12,984 nucleotides of DNA from an uncultured Alphaproteobacteria bacterium (lineage in GTDB: Bacteria; Pseudomonadota; Alphaproteobacteria; CAAHEQ01; UBA3637), in contig CANREI010000026.1 of the NCBI GenBank assembly GCA_947629595.1, positions 1-12,984 of the forward strand. The letters are read 5' to 3'. The notes beneath the pieces are model-generated. The model searched no databases and was not told where the DNA came from. It saw only the letters and a program-made list of their open reading frames with translations. Shown here piece by piece: positions 8,002-12,984 of this stretch (position 1 is its first letter; every line of letters begins with the position of its first letter). A program made the position numbers and the translations under genes.

Positions 8002-8589
8002 TCAGGCACGCCCGCAGCCCGAAGACAAGAACGCCGATTGAATTCCCAAAGAGTTCAAAACACTGTCCCAGCGGGCGGCATACGGCGTTCGAAATAAAAT
8101 TTCATCGGATTCATCGGCCGTTAACCAAATATTGCTCATAATTTCATCTTCCAGCTGTCCGGCAGCCCAACAAGCCCTGCCCATCATAATCAAATAATCA
8201 CTCGGCCCTTTGTTCCAGGCAATATCTGCCAAAATATCCTGCGTGGACGTTAAAGCCAGTTTCGGCGAAACGACTCGTGTTGATTCGACTTTATATTCCG
8301 ATGAATGCAACACAAACCCGTTGGAAAATTTATCCGGACCGCCGAGCAAAACCGTCGGCTGATTTTTTAAGACCAAATGATCAATTTGCAGCTGTTCCAA
8401 CAATTCGCTGAACGACATTTGCGCCTCTTGATTGATGACCAACCCGGCAGCACCCTTCGGCGTATGCTCATAAATATAAATCACGGCTCTTTCAAACCGT
8501 ATATCGTCAATATTCGGCATAGCGACCAAAAAACGCCCGTTTAACGAAACAAACGGCGTTATTTTTTTAGTGTTCACCGGATTCTTCAT
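8002..8589 (-). CDS. yqgE: YqgE/AlgH family protein (UPF0301)
   Basis: Conserved bacterial protein of about 190 aa; its molecular role is not firmly established. The family signatures are all present: GRFLVAMPNIDDIRFERAVIYIYEH near the N-terminus, GAAGLVINQ, LLGGPDKFSNGFVLHS in the middle, then ILADIAWNKGPSDYLIMMGRACWAAGQLEDEI and NIWLTADESDEILF. I chose ATG 8587-8589 (195 aa), which overlaps the upstream gene by 23 bp and puts 17 residues before GRFLVAMP. A longer frame begins at ATG 8634 but would overlap the neighbour by 68 bp and has no convincing ribosome-binding site. GTG at 8577 is another possible start. No start has a strong Shine-Dalgarno sequence, so translation is probably coupled to the overlapping zinc-ribbon gene. 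The C-terminus ends with an unusual SSGCGRA. Confidence 0.9.
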   Translation of the reverse strand: MKNPVNTKKITPFVSLNGRFLVAMPNIDDIRFERAVIYIYEHTPKGAAGLVINQEAQMSFSELLEQLQIDHLVLKNQPTVLLGGPDKFSNGFVLHSSEYKVESTRVVSPKLALTSTQDILADIAWNKGPSDYLIMMGRACWAAGQLEDEIMSNIWLTADESDEILFRTPYAARWDSVLNSLGIQSAFLSSGCGRA

Positions 8590-8932
8590 TGCTGTATTGC
8601 ACAATTGAGCCGAAATCCGAATCGTTTTGTTCATTCAATTCGGGATCATCTTCCAAAATTTCCAATTCGTCCGGACCCAAATCATCTTCGGACAAAGGCA
8701 CATCTTCCGTCATTTTCAACAATGTTTCTTCATCGAGCGATTCTTCATCGGCAGCGGCAGTTTCCGTTTCCTTTGCCATTTTTAACAGTTGTTTTGTTTT
8801 GGTTTCTTCATAAGAATCAGGCGAATAACTTTCCTTACATTTGGGACATGAAAAATTATTTTTACCCATATCATAAAAAAAAGTACCGCATTTTAAGCAC
8901 TTGCGCTTTGTTCCCCATTCCGATTTTGCCAT
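8567..8932 (-). CDS. FYDLN_acid-type zinc-ribbon protein with acidic tail
   Basis: A 121-aa protein of the TIGR02300/FYDLN_acid type, found mainly in Alphaproteobacteria; its function is unknown. The N-terminus GTKRKCLKCGTFFYDMGKNNFSCPKC holds two CxxC pairs (Cys12/15 and Cys29/32) that should bind one zinc ion. The name-giving motif is FYDM here instead of FYDLN. From about residue 40 on it is strongly acidic and probably disordered, rich in Glu and Asp (SEDDLGPDELEILEDDPELNEQ). The ATG has an excellent ribosome-binding site (GGAGG, 6 nt upstream). It is the first gene of a two-gene unit with yqgE and is divergent from cmk-rpsA. That neighbourhood recurs in alphaproteobacterial genomes, often with aroA between; aroA is absent here. 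Confidence 0.88.
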   Translation of the reverse strand: MAKSEWGTKRKCLKCGTFFYDMGKNNFSCPKCKESYSPDSYEETKTKQLLKMAKETETAAADEESLDEETLLKMTEDVPLSEDDLGPDELEILEDDPELNEQNDSDFGSIVQYSNEESGEH

Positions 8933-8959
8933 AATAACCTCCGTTTCATAAAAAAAGAC

Positions 8960-8989
8960 TTGTTATTTGTGCCTTTTACATGTTATGCT
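8960..8989 (+). promoter_or_regulatory. promoter of the cmk-rpsA operon
   Basis: TTGTTA (8960-8965), 18 bp, then TATGCT (8984-8989) with TG one base upstream of the -10, an extended -10 element. Transcription would start about 30 bp before the cmk ATG. Confidence 0.5.
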
Positions 8990-9000
8990 AAATTTGTCAA
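8973..9000 (-). promoter_or_regulatory. promoter of the zinc-ribbon/yqgE unit
   Basis: On the minus strand TTGACA (9000-8995), 16 bp, then TAAAAG (8978-8973). The start codon at 8932 is about 40 bp downstream. It overlaps the divergent cmk promoter, so the two may compete for polymerase. Confidence 0.45.
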
Positions 9001-9028
9001 TAAAAATTTGCAAATTTGAAGGAAAAAA

Positions 9029-9694
9029 ATGAAAATGAATATTATTGCAATCGACGGCAGCTCGGCAACCGGCAAAGGAACGCTGGGTGCAAAACTTGCG
9101 AAAGAGCTTGATTTTGCCTATTTAGACACCGGTGCGCTCTATCGCGGAACGGGTTATGCGCTTTTGCAGGCGGGAAAAGATCCGTCCGACGAATCGGCCG
9201 CCGTTGCCGTTGCAAAATCGTTTCCGCCCGAAAAAATGCTTCAATTGCAAAACGAATCGGCGATTCGCAATGAAACAATCGGAAAAGCAGCCTCCATCGT
9301 GTCGGCAATTCCGTCTGTTCGCGAAGCTTTGTTTCAATTTCAACGGCGCTTTGCCGAACACCCCGTCCACCCCGACGGAACCCCCGCAAAAGGCGCCATT
9401 CTCGACGGTCGCGACATCGGAACGGTTATCTGTCCCGATGCCAAATGGAAGATTTTTTTAACCGCTCGGGCGGAAATTCGTGCGCAAAGACGATATAAAG
9501 AGTTGCAATTAAAAGGAAACTGTGTTATATATGAAACCGTTTTATCGGATATCCTCTCGCGTGACAAGCGGGACAGCGAACGGGCAACCGCTCCGTTAAA
9601 GCCTGCTGACGATGCGTTTATACTGGATACCTCCGATTTAACACCGAATGACGTATACACCCGCGTGATTCGGTTTCTGAACGGGGTGGAATAA
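9029..9694 (+). CDS. cmk: cytidylate kinase
   Basis: Phosphorylates CMP and dCMP to the diphosphates using ATP, in pyrimidine nucleotide recycling in the cytoplasm. The 221-aa length is normal. The P-loop is IAIDGSSATGKGT at residues 6-18 (Lys16 contacts the phosphates). YLDTGALYRG at 31-40 and LDGRDIGTVICPDA at 125-138 are CMP-binding signatures. RDKRDSERATAPLKPADDA at 178-196 matches the lid and Arg cluster of the family (typically RDxxDxxRxxAPL). The first ATG is chosen because GAAGG lies 6-7 nt upstream; the ATG two codons later would be too far from it. rpsA follows 59 bp downstream on the same strand with no terminator between, the usual cmk-rpsA order in proteobacteria. Confidence 0.95.
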   Translation: MKMNIIAIDGSSATGKGTLGAKLAKELDFAYLDTGALYRGTGYALLQAGKDPSDESAAVAVAKSFPPEKMLQLQNESAIRNETIGKAASIVSAIPSVREALFQFQRRFAEHPVHPDGTPAKGAILDGRDIGTVICPDAKWKIFLTARAEIRAQRRYKELQLKGNCVIYETVLSDILSRDKRDSERATAPLKPADDAFILDTSDLTPNDVYTRVIRFLNGVE

Positions 9695-9753
9695 AAAAAG
9701 TCCCTGATTTCATATCAGCGGCCAACCAAAAATATATTTTTAAGGAAAATTAA

Positions 9754-11448
9754 ATGGTAAAACAAGAAAACCAAGCCACAGTCGAAGACTTTGGTGCCAT
9801 GTTAGATGAGTTTATGGGAAAAGGCGCTTTGCAAGGCAAAGTTGTTTCCGGTAAAATCGTGGGTTTTGATGATGATATGGTCATTGTTGATGTCGGATTA
9901 AAATCGGAAGGACGGATTCCCGTTTCCGAATTCGGCATTCAAAATTTAAATTTAGGCGATGAAATCGATGTTTTTATTGATCGGTATGAAGATAAAAACG
10001 GCAATGTTGTTTTATCGCGTGAAAAAGCGCGTCGGGAAGAAGCCTGGGGCGATTTGGAAAAATCCATGGAAAAAGGCGAACACGTTATCGGTACAATTTT
10101 CGGACGTGTCAAAGGCGGCTTTACGGTTGATTTAAACGGCGCAACGGCATTTTTGCCCGGCAGCCAGATTGATGTGCGCCCCATTCGCGATGTGACCCCG
10201 TTAATGGGTGTTGCGCAACCGTTTGCCTTGTTAAAAATGGACAGAGTGCGCGGCAATATTGTTGTATCGCGTCGGGCTGTGTTGGAAGAAACACGCGCCG
10301 AACAACGCTCGGAAATCATTAAGAATTTATCGGAAGGACAAGTGGTTGAAGGTACGGTTAAAAACATTACCGATTACGGTGCCTTTATTGATTTGGGCGG
10401 TATTGACGGTTTATTGCACGTGACGGATATTTCGTGGAAACGCATCACGAATCCGGCCGAAGTTTTGTCTGTCGGACAAACGGTGAAAGTTCAAATTGTG
10501 AAGTTTAACACCGATACCGGCCGTATTTCTCTCGGTATGAAGCAATTGGAAAACGATCCGTGGGTCGGCGTGAACGAACGCTTCCCGTTGGGTTCCACGT
10601 TCAAAGGCAAAATCAACAATATCACCGATTACGGCGCATTTGTTGAATTGGCGCCGGGTGTTGAAGGCTTAATTCACGTTTCGGAAATGAGCTGGACGAA
10701 GAAAAATGTTCATCCGAGCAAAATTGTTTCATTAAGTCAGGAAGTGGAAGGCGTTGTTTTAGATGTTGACGAATCGAAACGGCGCATTTCTTTGGGTATG
10801 AAACAAATTCAGGAAAATCCGTGGAAAACATTTGCCGATACGCATAAAGTGGGTGATGTAATTGAAGGCGAAATCAAAAATATGATTGAATTCGGTATTT
10901 TTGTTGCGCTGAACAATGAAATCGACGGTATGATTCATACCTCTGATTTATCGTGGGATAAATCGAGCGAAGAAGCCATTAAAGATTACAAAAAAGGAAT
11001 GGTTGTCAAAGCCAAAATTTTGGACATTGACGTGGAAAAAGAGCGCATTTCTCTCGGCATTAAACAGCTGACGGAAGATCCGCTTGCGGCAGCGTCCGAA
11101 AACATTAAGAAAGGCGAAATTGTCACCGGTATTGTTTCGGCCATTGAAGAAGGCGGCATTGAAGTTGATGTCAACGGAATCAAAGGCTTTATCAAACGGA
11201 CGGATTTAGCCAAAGATCGTTCCGAACAAAAAACGGAACGCTTTGCCATCGGTGAAAAAGTTGATGCCAAAGTCACCACTTTTGATGCCAAAACACGCAA
11301 ACTCACGTTATCGATTAAAGCGCGTGAAGTTGCGGAAGAAAAAGCCGCTATGGAAGAATTCGGTGCCACGAATGCCGGTGCTTCTTTGGGTGATATTTTA
11401 GGAGATGCACTGAAAAAAGCGAGCACAAAAAAATCTTCTAAAAAATAA
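9754..11448 (+). CDS. rpsA: 30S ribosomal protein S1
   Basis: Large mRNA-binding protein of the small ribosomal subunit that helps recruit mRNAs, especially those with weak or structured ribosome-binding sites. The 564-aa product holds six S1 (OB-fold) repeats at about 28-92, 108-174, 195-263, 280-350, 367-437 and 452-523. Repeats 3 and 4 are the most canonical, with ITDYGAF and the closing RISLGMKQ motif; repeat 5 has a related pattern (MIEFGIFVAL, RISLGIKQ). The N-terminal segment (EDFGAMLDEFM) matches the ribosome-docking part. The tail is lysine-rich (ASTKKSSKK). AAGGA lies 7 nt before the ATG. It ends the cmk operon and is followed by a strong terminator. Length and domain count match proteobacterial S1. 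Confidence 0.97.
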   Translation: MVKQENQATVEDFGAMLDEFMGKGALQGKVVSGKIVGFDDDMVIVDVGLKSEGRIPVSEFGIQNLNLGDEIDVFIDRYEDKNGNVVLSREKARREEAWGDLEKSMEKGEHVIGTIFGRVKGGFTVDLNGATAFLPGSQIDVRPIRDVTPLMGVAQPFALLKMDRVRGNIVVSRRAVLEETRAEQRSEIIKNLSEGQVVEGTVKNITDYGAFIDLGGIDGLLHVTDISWKRITNPAEVLSVGQTVKVQIVKFNTDTGRISLGMKQLENDPWVGVNERFPLGSTFKGKINNITDYGAFVELAPGVEGLIHVSEMSWTKKNVHPSKIVSLSQEVEGVVLDVDESKRRISLGMKQIQENPWKTFADTHKVGDVIEGEIKNMIEFGIFVALNNEIDGMIHTSDLSWDKSSEEAIKDYKKGMVVKAKILDIDVEKERISLGIKQLTEDPLAAASENIKKGEIVTGIVSAIEEGGIEVDVNGIKGFIKRTDLAKDRSEQKTERFAIGEKVDAKVTTFDAKTRKLTLSIKAREVAEEKAAMEEFGATNAGASLGDILGDALKKASTKKSSKK

Positions 11449-11471
11449 GTCATTAAAAGTATAAATAAAAG

Positions 11472-11501
11472 AACCTGCCCTTATTTGAGGGCAGGTTTTT
11501 T
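11472..11501 (+). terminator. strong rho-independent terminator after rpsA, probably bidirectional
   Basis: A perfect 10-bp stem AACCTGCCCT (11472-11481) / AGGGCAGGTT (11488-11497) with a 6-nt loop is followed by a T run. On the minus strand the stem is followed by CTTTTATTTATAC, also U-rich in RNA, so it could stop transcripts arriving from the minus-strand promoter at 11814-11842. Confidence 0.9.
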
Positions 11502-11780
11502 ATATGTTCGACTGTTGTCTCGATAGGGGGGAAAAAAGATAATGTTGCTTCAAGATTTTCTTTCCTGTTTTCGGGTGATATTTGCAGGCGGATATATTTT
11601 TTTTCTTAATTTTCGGCGGGAAGTGATGATGCGTAGAATGTGTACCGGCGCGGTGTATTGAAAATGAAAGAAAGAGCGCGAGAGGAAATTTTTATGTAAA
11701 TTTATTTAAGCAAAAAATGATAAAAATAATACTTCCTGATAACTTTAAAAGAGTATTATATGCGTAAAAAAGCACCAAAA
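11502..11780. other. noncoding stretch between the rpsA terminator and the inverted repeats
   Basis: No convincing gene lies here. There is a 39-codon frame from ATG 11542 to TGA 11661 with a G run (11526-11531) 10 nt upstream and one hydrophobic patch, and a 12-codon basic frame from ATG 11760 (MRKKAPKKRPFN). Neither can be supported as a gene from sequence alone. The first half is mixed in composition, and from about 11690 on the DNA is very AT-rich. No tRNA, insertion-sequence end or further strong hairpin was seen. Confidence 0.5.
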
Positions 11781-11798
11781 AAACGTCCGTTTAATTGA
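11760..11798 (+). CDS. possible 12-aa basic leader peptide
   Basis: ATG 11760 opens MRKKAPKKRPFN and ends at TGA 11796-11798, with AAAAGAG about 6 nt upstream. Half of the residues are Lys or Arg. The stop codon and last codons lie inside the left inverted repeat. In the right repeat the corresponding triplet would read TGG. It could be a regulatory leader of the helix-turn-helix gene or simply a chance frame; no plus-strand promoter clearly precedes it. Confidence 0.18.
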   Translation: MRKKAPKKRPFN

Positions 11799-11803
11799 TG
11801 CAA
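11781..11803 (+). repeat. left arm of a 23-bp inverted repeat
   Basis: Its reverse complement matches 11936-11958 at 21 of 23 positions, including the perfect core CAATTAAACGGA (minus-strand reading) and TTGCA. The mismatches are at 11785 and 11798. Compared with the right arm the Shine-Dalgarno GGAGG becomes GGACG, and no start codon follows it. Confidence 0.85.
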
Positions 11804-11813
11804 TATTTTTCTT

Positions 11814-11842
11814 AGTATATAAAACGAAATAAAATCTGTCAA
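11814..11842 (-). promoter_or_regulatory. near-consensus promoter between the inverted repeats, pointing away from the downstream operon
   Basis: On the minus strand TTGACA (11842-11837), exactly 17 bp, then TATACT (11819-11814): 11 of 12 consensus positions. Transcription should start near 11807 and run left through the left repeat towards the rpsA terminator. No gene on the minus strand lies downstream. If the segment between the repeats were inverted, it would drive the helix-turn-helix gene with a leader of about 28 nt. Confidence 0.65.
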
Positions 11843-11845
11843 GAT

Positions 11846-11877
11846 ATTTTTATTGAAAGGATATTTTCAATAAAAAT
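11846..11877. repeat. 13-bp inverted repeat upstream of the internal promoter
   Basis: ATTTTTATTGAAA (11846-11858) and TTTCAATAAAAAT (11865-11877) are perfect inverted copies around a 6-nt spacer. It begins 4 bp upstream of the -35 of the minus-strand promoter, a place for an activator or repressor site. As RNA it would be a weak, all-AU-type hairpin. Confidence 0.6.
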
Positions 11878-11935
11878 CAAATTATTATAAAATATTTTAA
11901 ATTTTTATTAAAGAGCATCGCCTTCGTTTAACAAG

Positions 11936-11958
11936 TTGCACCAATTAAACGGAGGTTT
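11936..11958 (+). repeat. right arm of a 23-bp inverted repeat, containing the SD of the next gene
   Basis: Pairs with 11781-11803 (mismatches at 11941 and 11954). It carries GGAGG at 11951-11955, the ribosome-binding site of the helix-turn-helix gene starting at 11960. It also has an internal dyad ATTAAAC (11944-11950) GGAG GTTTAAT (11955-11961), which would put the Shine-Dalgarno in a hairpin loop and part of the AUG in the stem of the mRNA. Confidence 0.85.
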
Positions 11959-11959
11959 A

Positions 11960-12595
11960 ATGCAAACAAAGAGAGGCATAAAAAGTGAAGGAAATCAAGG
12001 TGTTGAAAAAAGACACCGACGGCGTAAAAATGCCTTAAAACCCGGGCGTCCGATCGGCTTACGTCAGGGACAGTTTTTGTTAGACACTAAAAAAGAAGAA
12101 ATAAAACAATTACTTAAACAAAATATGCCGATGAATTATATTGCTGCCGAACTGCACGTCAGCGTGTTTACGGTGCATTATTATTTGAAAAAACATCCGT
12201 ATCTTGTGCCGGAAACATATCGGCAAATTAAAGTGCGCAGTAAATTGTATCAAAAAGAAGAATATATTTTGCAAAAATTAAACGCGGGCGTTACAAAAGC
12301 GGCCATTGCGCGAGAATTGGGCGTGAGTCGGGAGGCCTTGTTCAATAAATTGGAACAAATGGGTTGGCAAGAACCGAATCCGTATCGTAAAAAGAAAATA
12401 GACTTGAATTTGTTTTTAAAAGCTTTCAATGAGGGTAAAACATATCAGGAAATGGCGGGTCTTTTTCACTGTCATAAGCAAACGATAATCAATAAACTGA
12501 AAGAATTGCATTTAAGTCGATATAAAAAGCGTGCACTCGAAAGGCAAGAAAAAAGATGTGTTTCGGGGCAAGCAAAAGAGGAGTGTTTCAGATGA
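11960..12595 (+). CDS. triple helix-turn-helix DNA-binding protein with Hin-like domain
   Basis: A 211-aa very basic protein, probably a DNA-binding regulator. After an Arg/Lys-rich N-terminus (KRHRRRKNALKPGRP) comes GRP at 29-31, the minor-groove motif that also opens the DNA-binding domain of Hin-type serine invertases. Three similar helix-turn-helix units follow: about 45-79 (EIKQLLKQNMPMNYIAAEL), 100-136 (LNAGVTKAAIARELGVSRE) and 147-186 (FNEGKTYQEMAGLFHCHKQ). There is no serine- or tyrosine-recombinase catalytic region. I chose ATG 11960 with GGAGG 4 nt upstream; an extension to TTG 11936 would lie inside the inverted repeat and is unlikely. Its stop overlaps the start of the glycosyltransferase gene (ATGA at 12592-12595), so the two are coupled. 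The exact family is not recognised. A role in regulating the operon or acting at the flanking repeats is inference. Confidence 0.75.
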   Translation: MQTKRGIKSEGNQGVEKRHRRRKNALKPGRPIGLRQGQFLLDTKKEEIKQLLKQNMPMNYIAAELHVSVFTVHYYLKKHPYLVPETYRQIKVRSKLYQKEEYILQKLNAGVTKAAIARELGVSREALFNKLEQMGWQEPNPYRKKKIDLNLFLKAFNEGKTYQEMAGLFHCHKQTIINKLKELHLSRYKKRALERQEKRCVSGQAKEECFR

Positions 12596-12984
12596 ACGGG
12601 GACAATTCGGGAAAGAAAAGAATGCCGAAAATATCAGTCATTATGCCTGTTTACAACACAAACGCCGCCTATTTAAAAGAAGCGATTGAATCGGTGCTGC
12701 ATCAAACGTATCAAAATTTTGAATTGTTGGTAACAGATGATGCATCGGAGCCTTTTGTGAAAGAAGTGACAGAGGGTTATTCCGACAAGCGCATAAAATA
12801 TATAAGACTTGAACGAAAACAAGGAATAGCAGTTGCGCGAAACGTGGGAATTGAGCAGGCAAAAGGCGAGTATATTGCATTATTGGATTCAGATGATATC
12901 GCTCTTTCCGAACGGTTTGAAAAGCAGGTTCAATATTTGGAAAGTCATTCGAAAATCGGGTGTTTGGGAACAATGGTTGACATT
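12592..12984 (+). CDS. family 2 glycosyltransferase, N-terminal part (3' end outside window)
   Basis: An open frame of 131 codons runs to the right edge. It encodes the GT2 catalytic start: PKISVIMPVYNT at residues 12-23, then ELLVTDDAS at 44-52, where the usual DDGS is DDAS, KQGIAVARNVGIEQAKGEY at 76-94, and the DSDD donor/metal motif at 99-102, followed by the usual aromatic/charged helix. ATG 12592 is chosen because AGGAG lies 8 nt upstream and it overlaps the preceding stop as ATGA; an internal ATG at 12622 giving MPKISV is an alternative. It probably works in surface polysaccharide synthesis in the cytoplasm. Being second in the operon, its expression should follow that of the helix-turn-helix gene, including any phase variation of the promoter. 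The C-terminus and substrate cannot be judged here. Confidence 0.9.
   Translation, partial: MNGDNSGKKRMPKISVIMPVYNTNAAYLKEAIESVLHQTYQNFELLVTDDASEPFVKEVTEGYSDKRIKYIRLERKQGIAVARNVGIEQAKGEYIALLDSDDIALSERFEKQVQYLESHSKIGCLGTMVDI

Noticed and set aside
8590..8634. Longer N-terminus for yqgE starting at ATG 8634
   Set aside because: It would overlap the upstream zinc-ribbon gene by 68 bp, lacks a ribosome-binding site, and adds residues not typical of the family.
9042..9389. Minus-strand open frames inside cmk
   Set aside because: Arg-rich shadow frames opposite a gene with intact P-loop and CMP-binding motifs.
9728..9741. AAAAATATATTTTT palindrome before rpsA
   Set aside because: A simple A/T run palindrome is expected by chance in AT-rich spacer DNA.
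11781..11958. Inverted repeats as ends of an insertion sequence or MITE
   Set aside because: The enclosed 132 bp has no transposase, no flanking target-site duplication was seen, and the right end is built into the ribosome-binding site of a gene. A miniature element is not fully excluded.
11936..11959. TTG 11936 as start of the helix-turn-helix protein
   Set aside because: It lies in the inverted repeat, has no ribosome-binding site, and the ATG at 11960 has GGAGG directly upstream.
12641..12973. 110-codon minus-strand open frame at the right edge
   Set aside because: It is antisense to the clear GT2 catalytic motifs of the third glycosyltransferase.
1..12984. CRISPR array, tRNA or rRNA genes, origin of replication
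   Set aside because: No regularly spaced direct repeats, no cloverleaf-like or rRNA sequence and no cluster of DnaA-box-like motifs were noticed.

Overview
The window looks like chromosomal DNA of a fairly AT-rich alphaproteobacterium. The best lineage marker is a 121-aa zinc-ribbon protein with an acidic tail (the FYDLN_acid type, known mainly from Alphaproteobacteria). It sits divergently next to cmk-rpsA, a typical alphaproteobacterial neighbourhood. The lineage is inferred from gene content only; no rRNA or tRNA gene is present. Long T/A tracts in the intergenic regions and the gene content recall uncultured host-associated alphaproteobacteria, but that is a guess.

Layout. 1-779 (+): the 3' end of an unidentified gene, then a directly abutting small membrane protein. 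776-1756 (-): a family 2 glycosyltransferase whose stop overlaps the membrane-protein gene tail to tail. 1976-2305 (+): a small orphan gene. 2417-6685 (+): a two-gene RND efflux pump (periplasmic adaptor plus inner-membrane transporter) with its own promoter and a terminator at 6781-6814. 6820-7932 (-): a second family 2 glycosyltransferase with an N-terminal membrane anchor and an unusual C-terminal extension. 8002-8932 (-): the FYDLN zinc-ribbon gene overlapping yqgE/algH. 9029-11448 (+): cmk and rpsA, closed by a strong hairpin terminator at 11472-11501. 11502-11959: about 460 bp of noncoding DNA. 11960-12984 (+): a triple helix-turn-helix protein, translationally coupled to a third family 2 glycosyltransferase that runs off the window.

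The most interesting region is 11781-11962. A pair of 23-bp inverted repeats (21/23 matching) encloses 132 bp. Inside is a near-consensus sigma-70-type promoter (TTGACA, 17 bp, TATACT) on the minus strand, so it points away from the helix-turn-helix/glycosyltransferase operon. The right repeat contains the Shine-Dalgarno sequence of that operon. Flipping the segment would place the promoter about 30 nt upstream of the start codon. This is the architecture of a phase-variable invertible promoter, seen here in its OFF state. The helix-turn-helix protein itself resembles three copies of a Hin-invertase-type DNA-binding domain with a minor-groove GRP motif and no catalytic domain. No recombinase is visible in the window, so inversion is an inference; an operator pair or a translational attenuator are the alternatives.

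Together the window holds housekeeping genes (cmk, rpsA, yqgE), an efflux pump, and three dispersed glycosyltransferases that probably act on surface polysaccharide. The third may be phase-variable.
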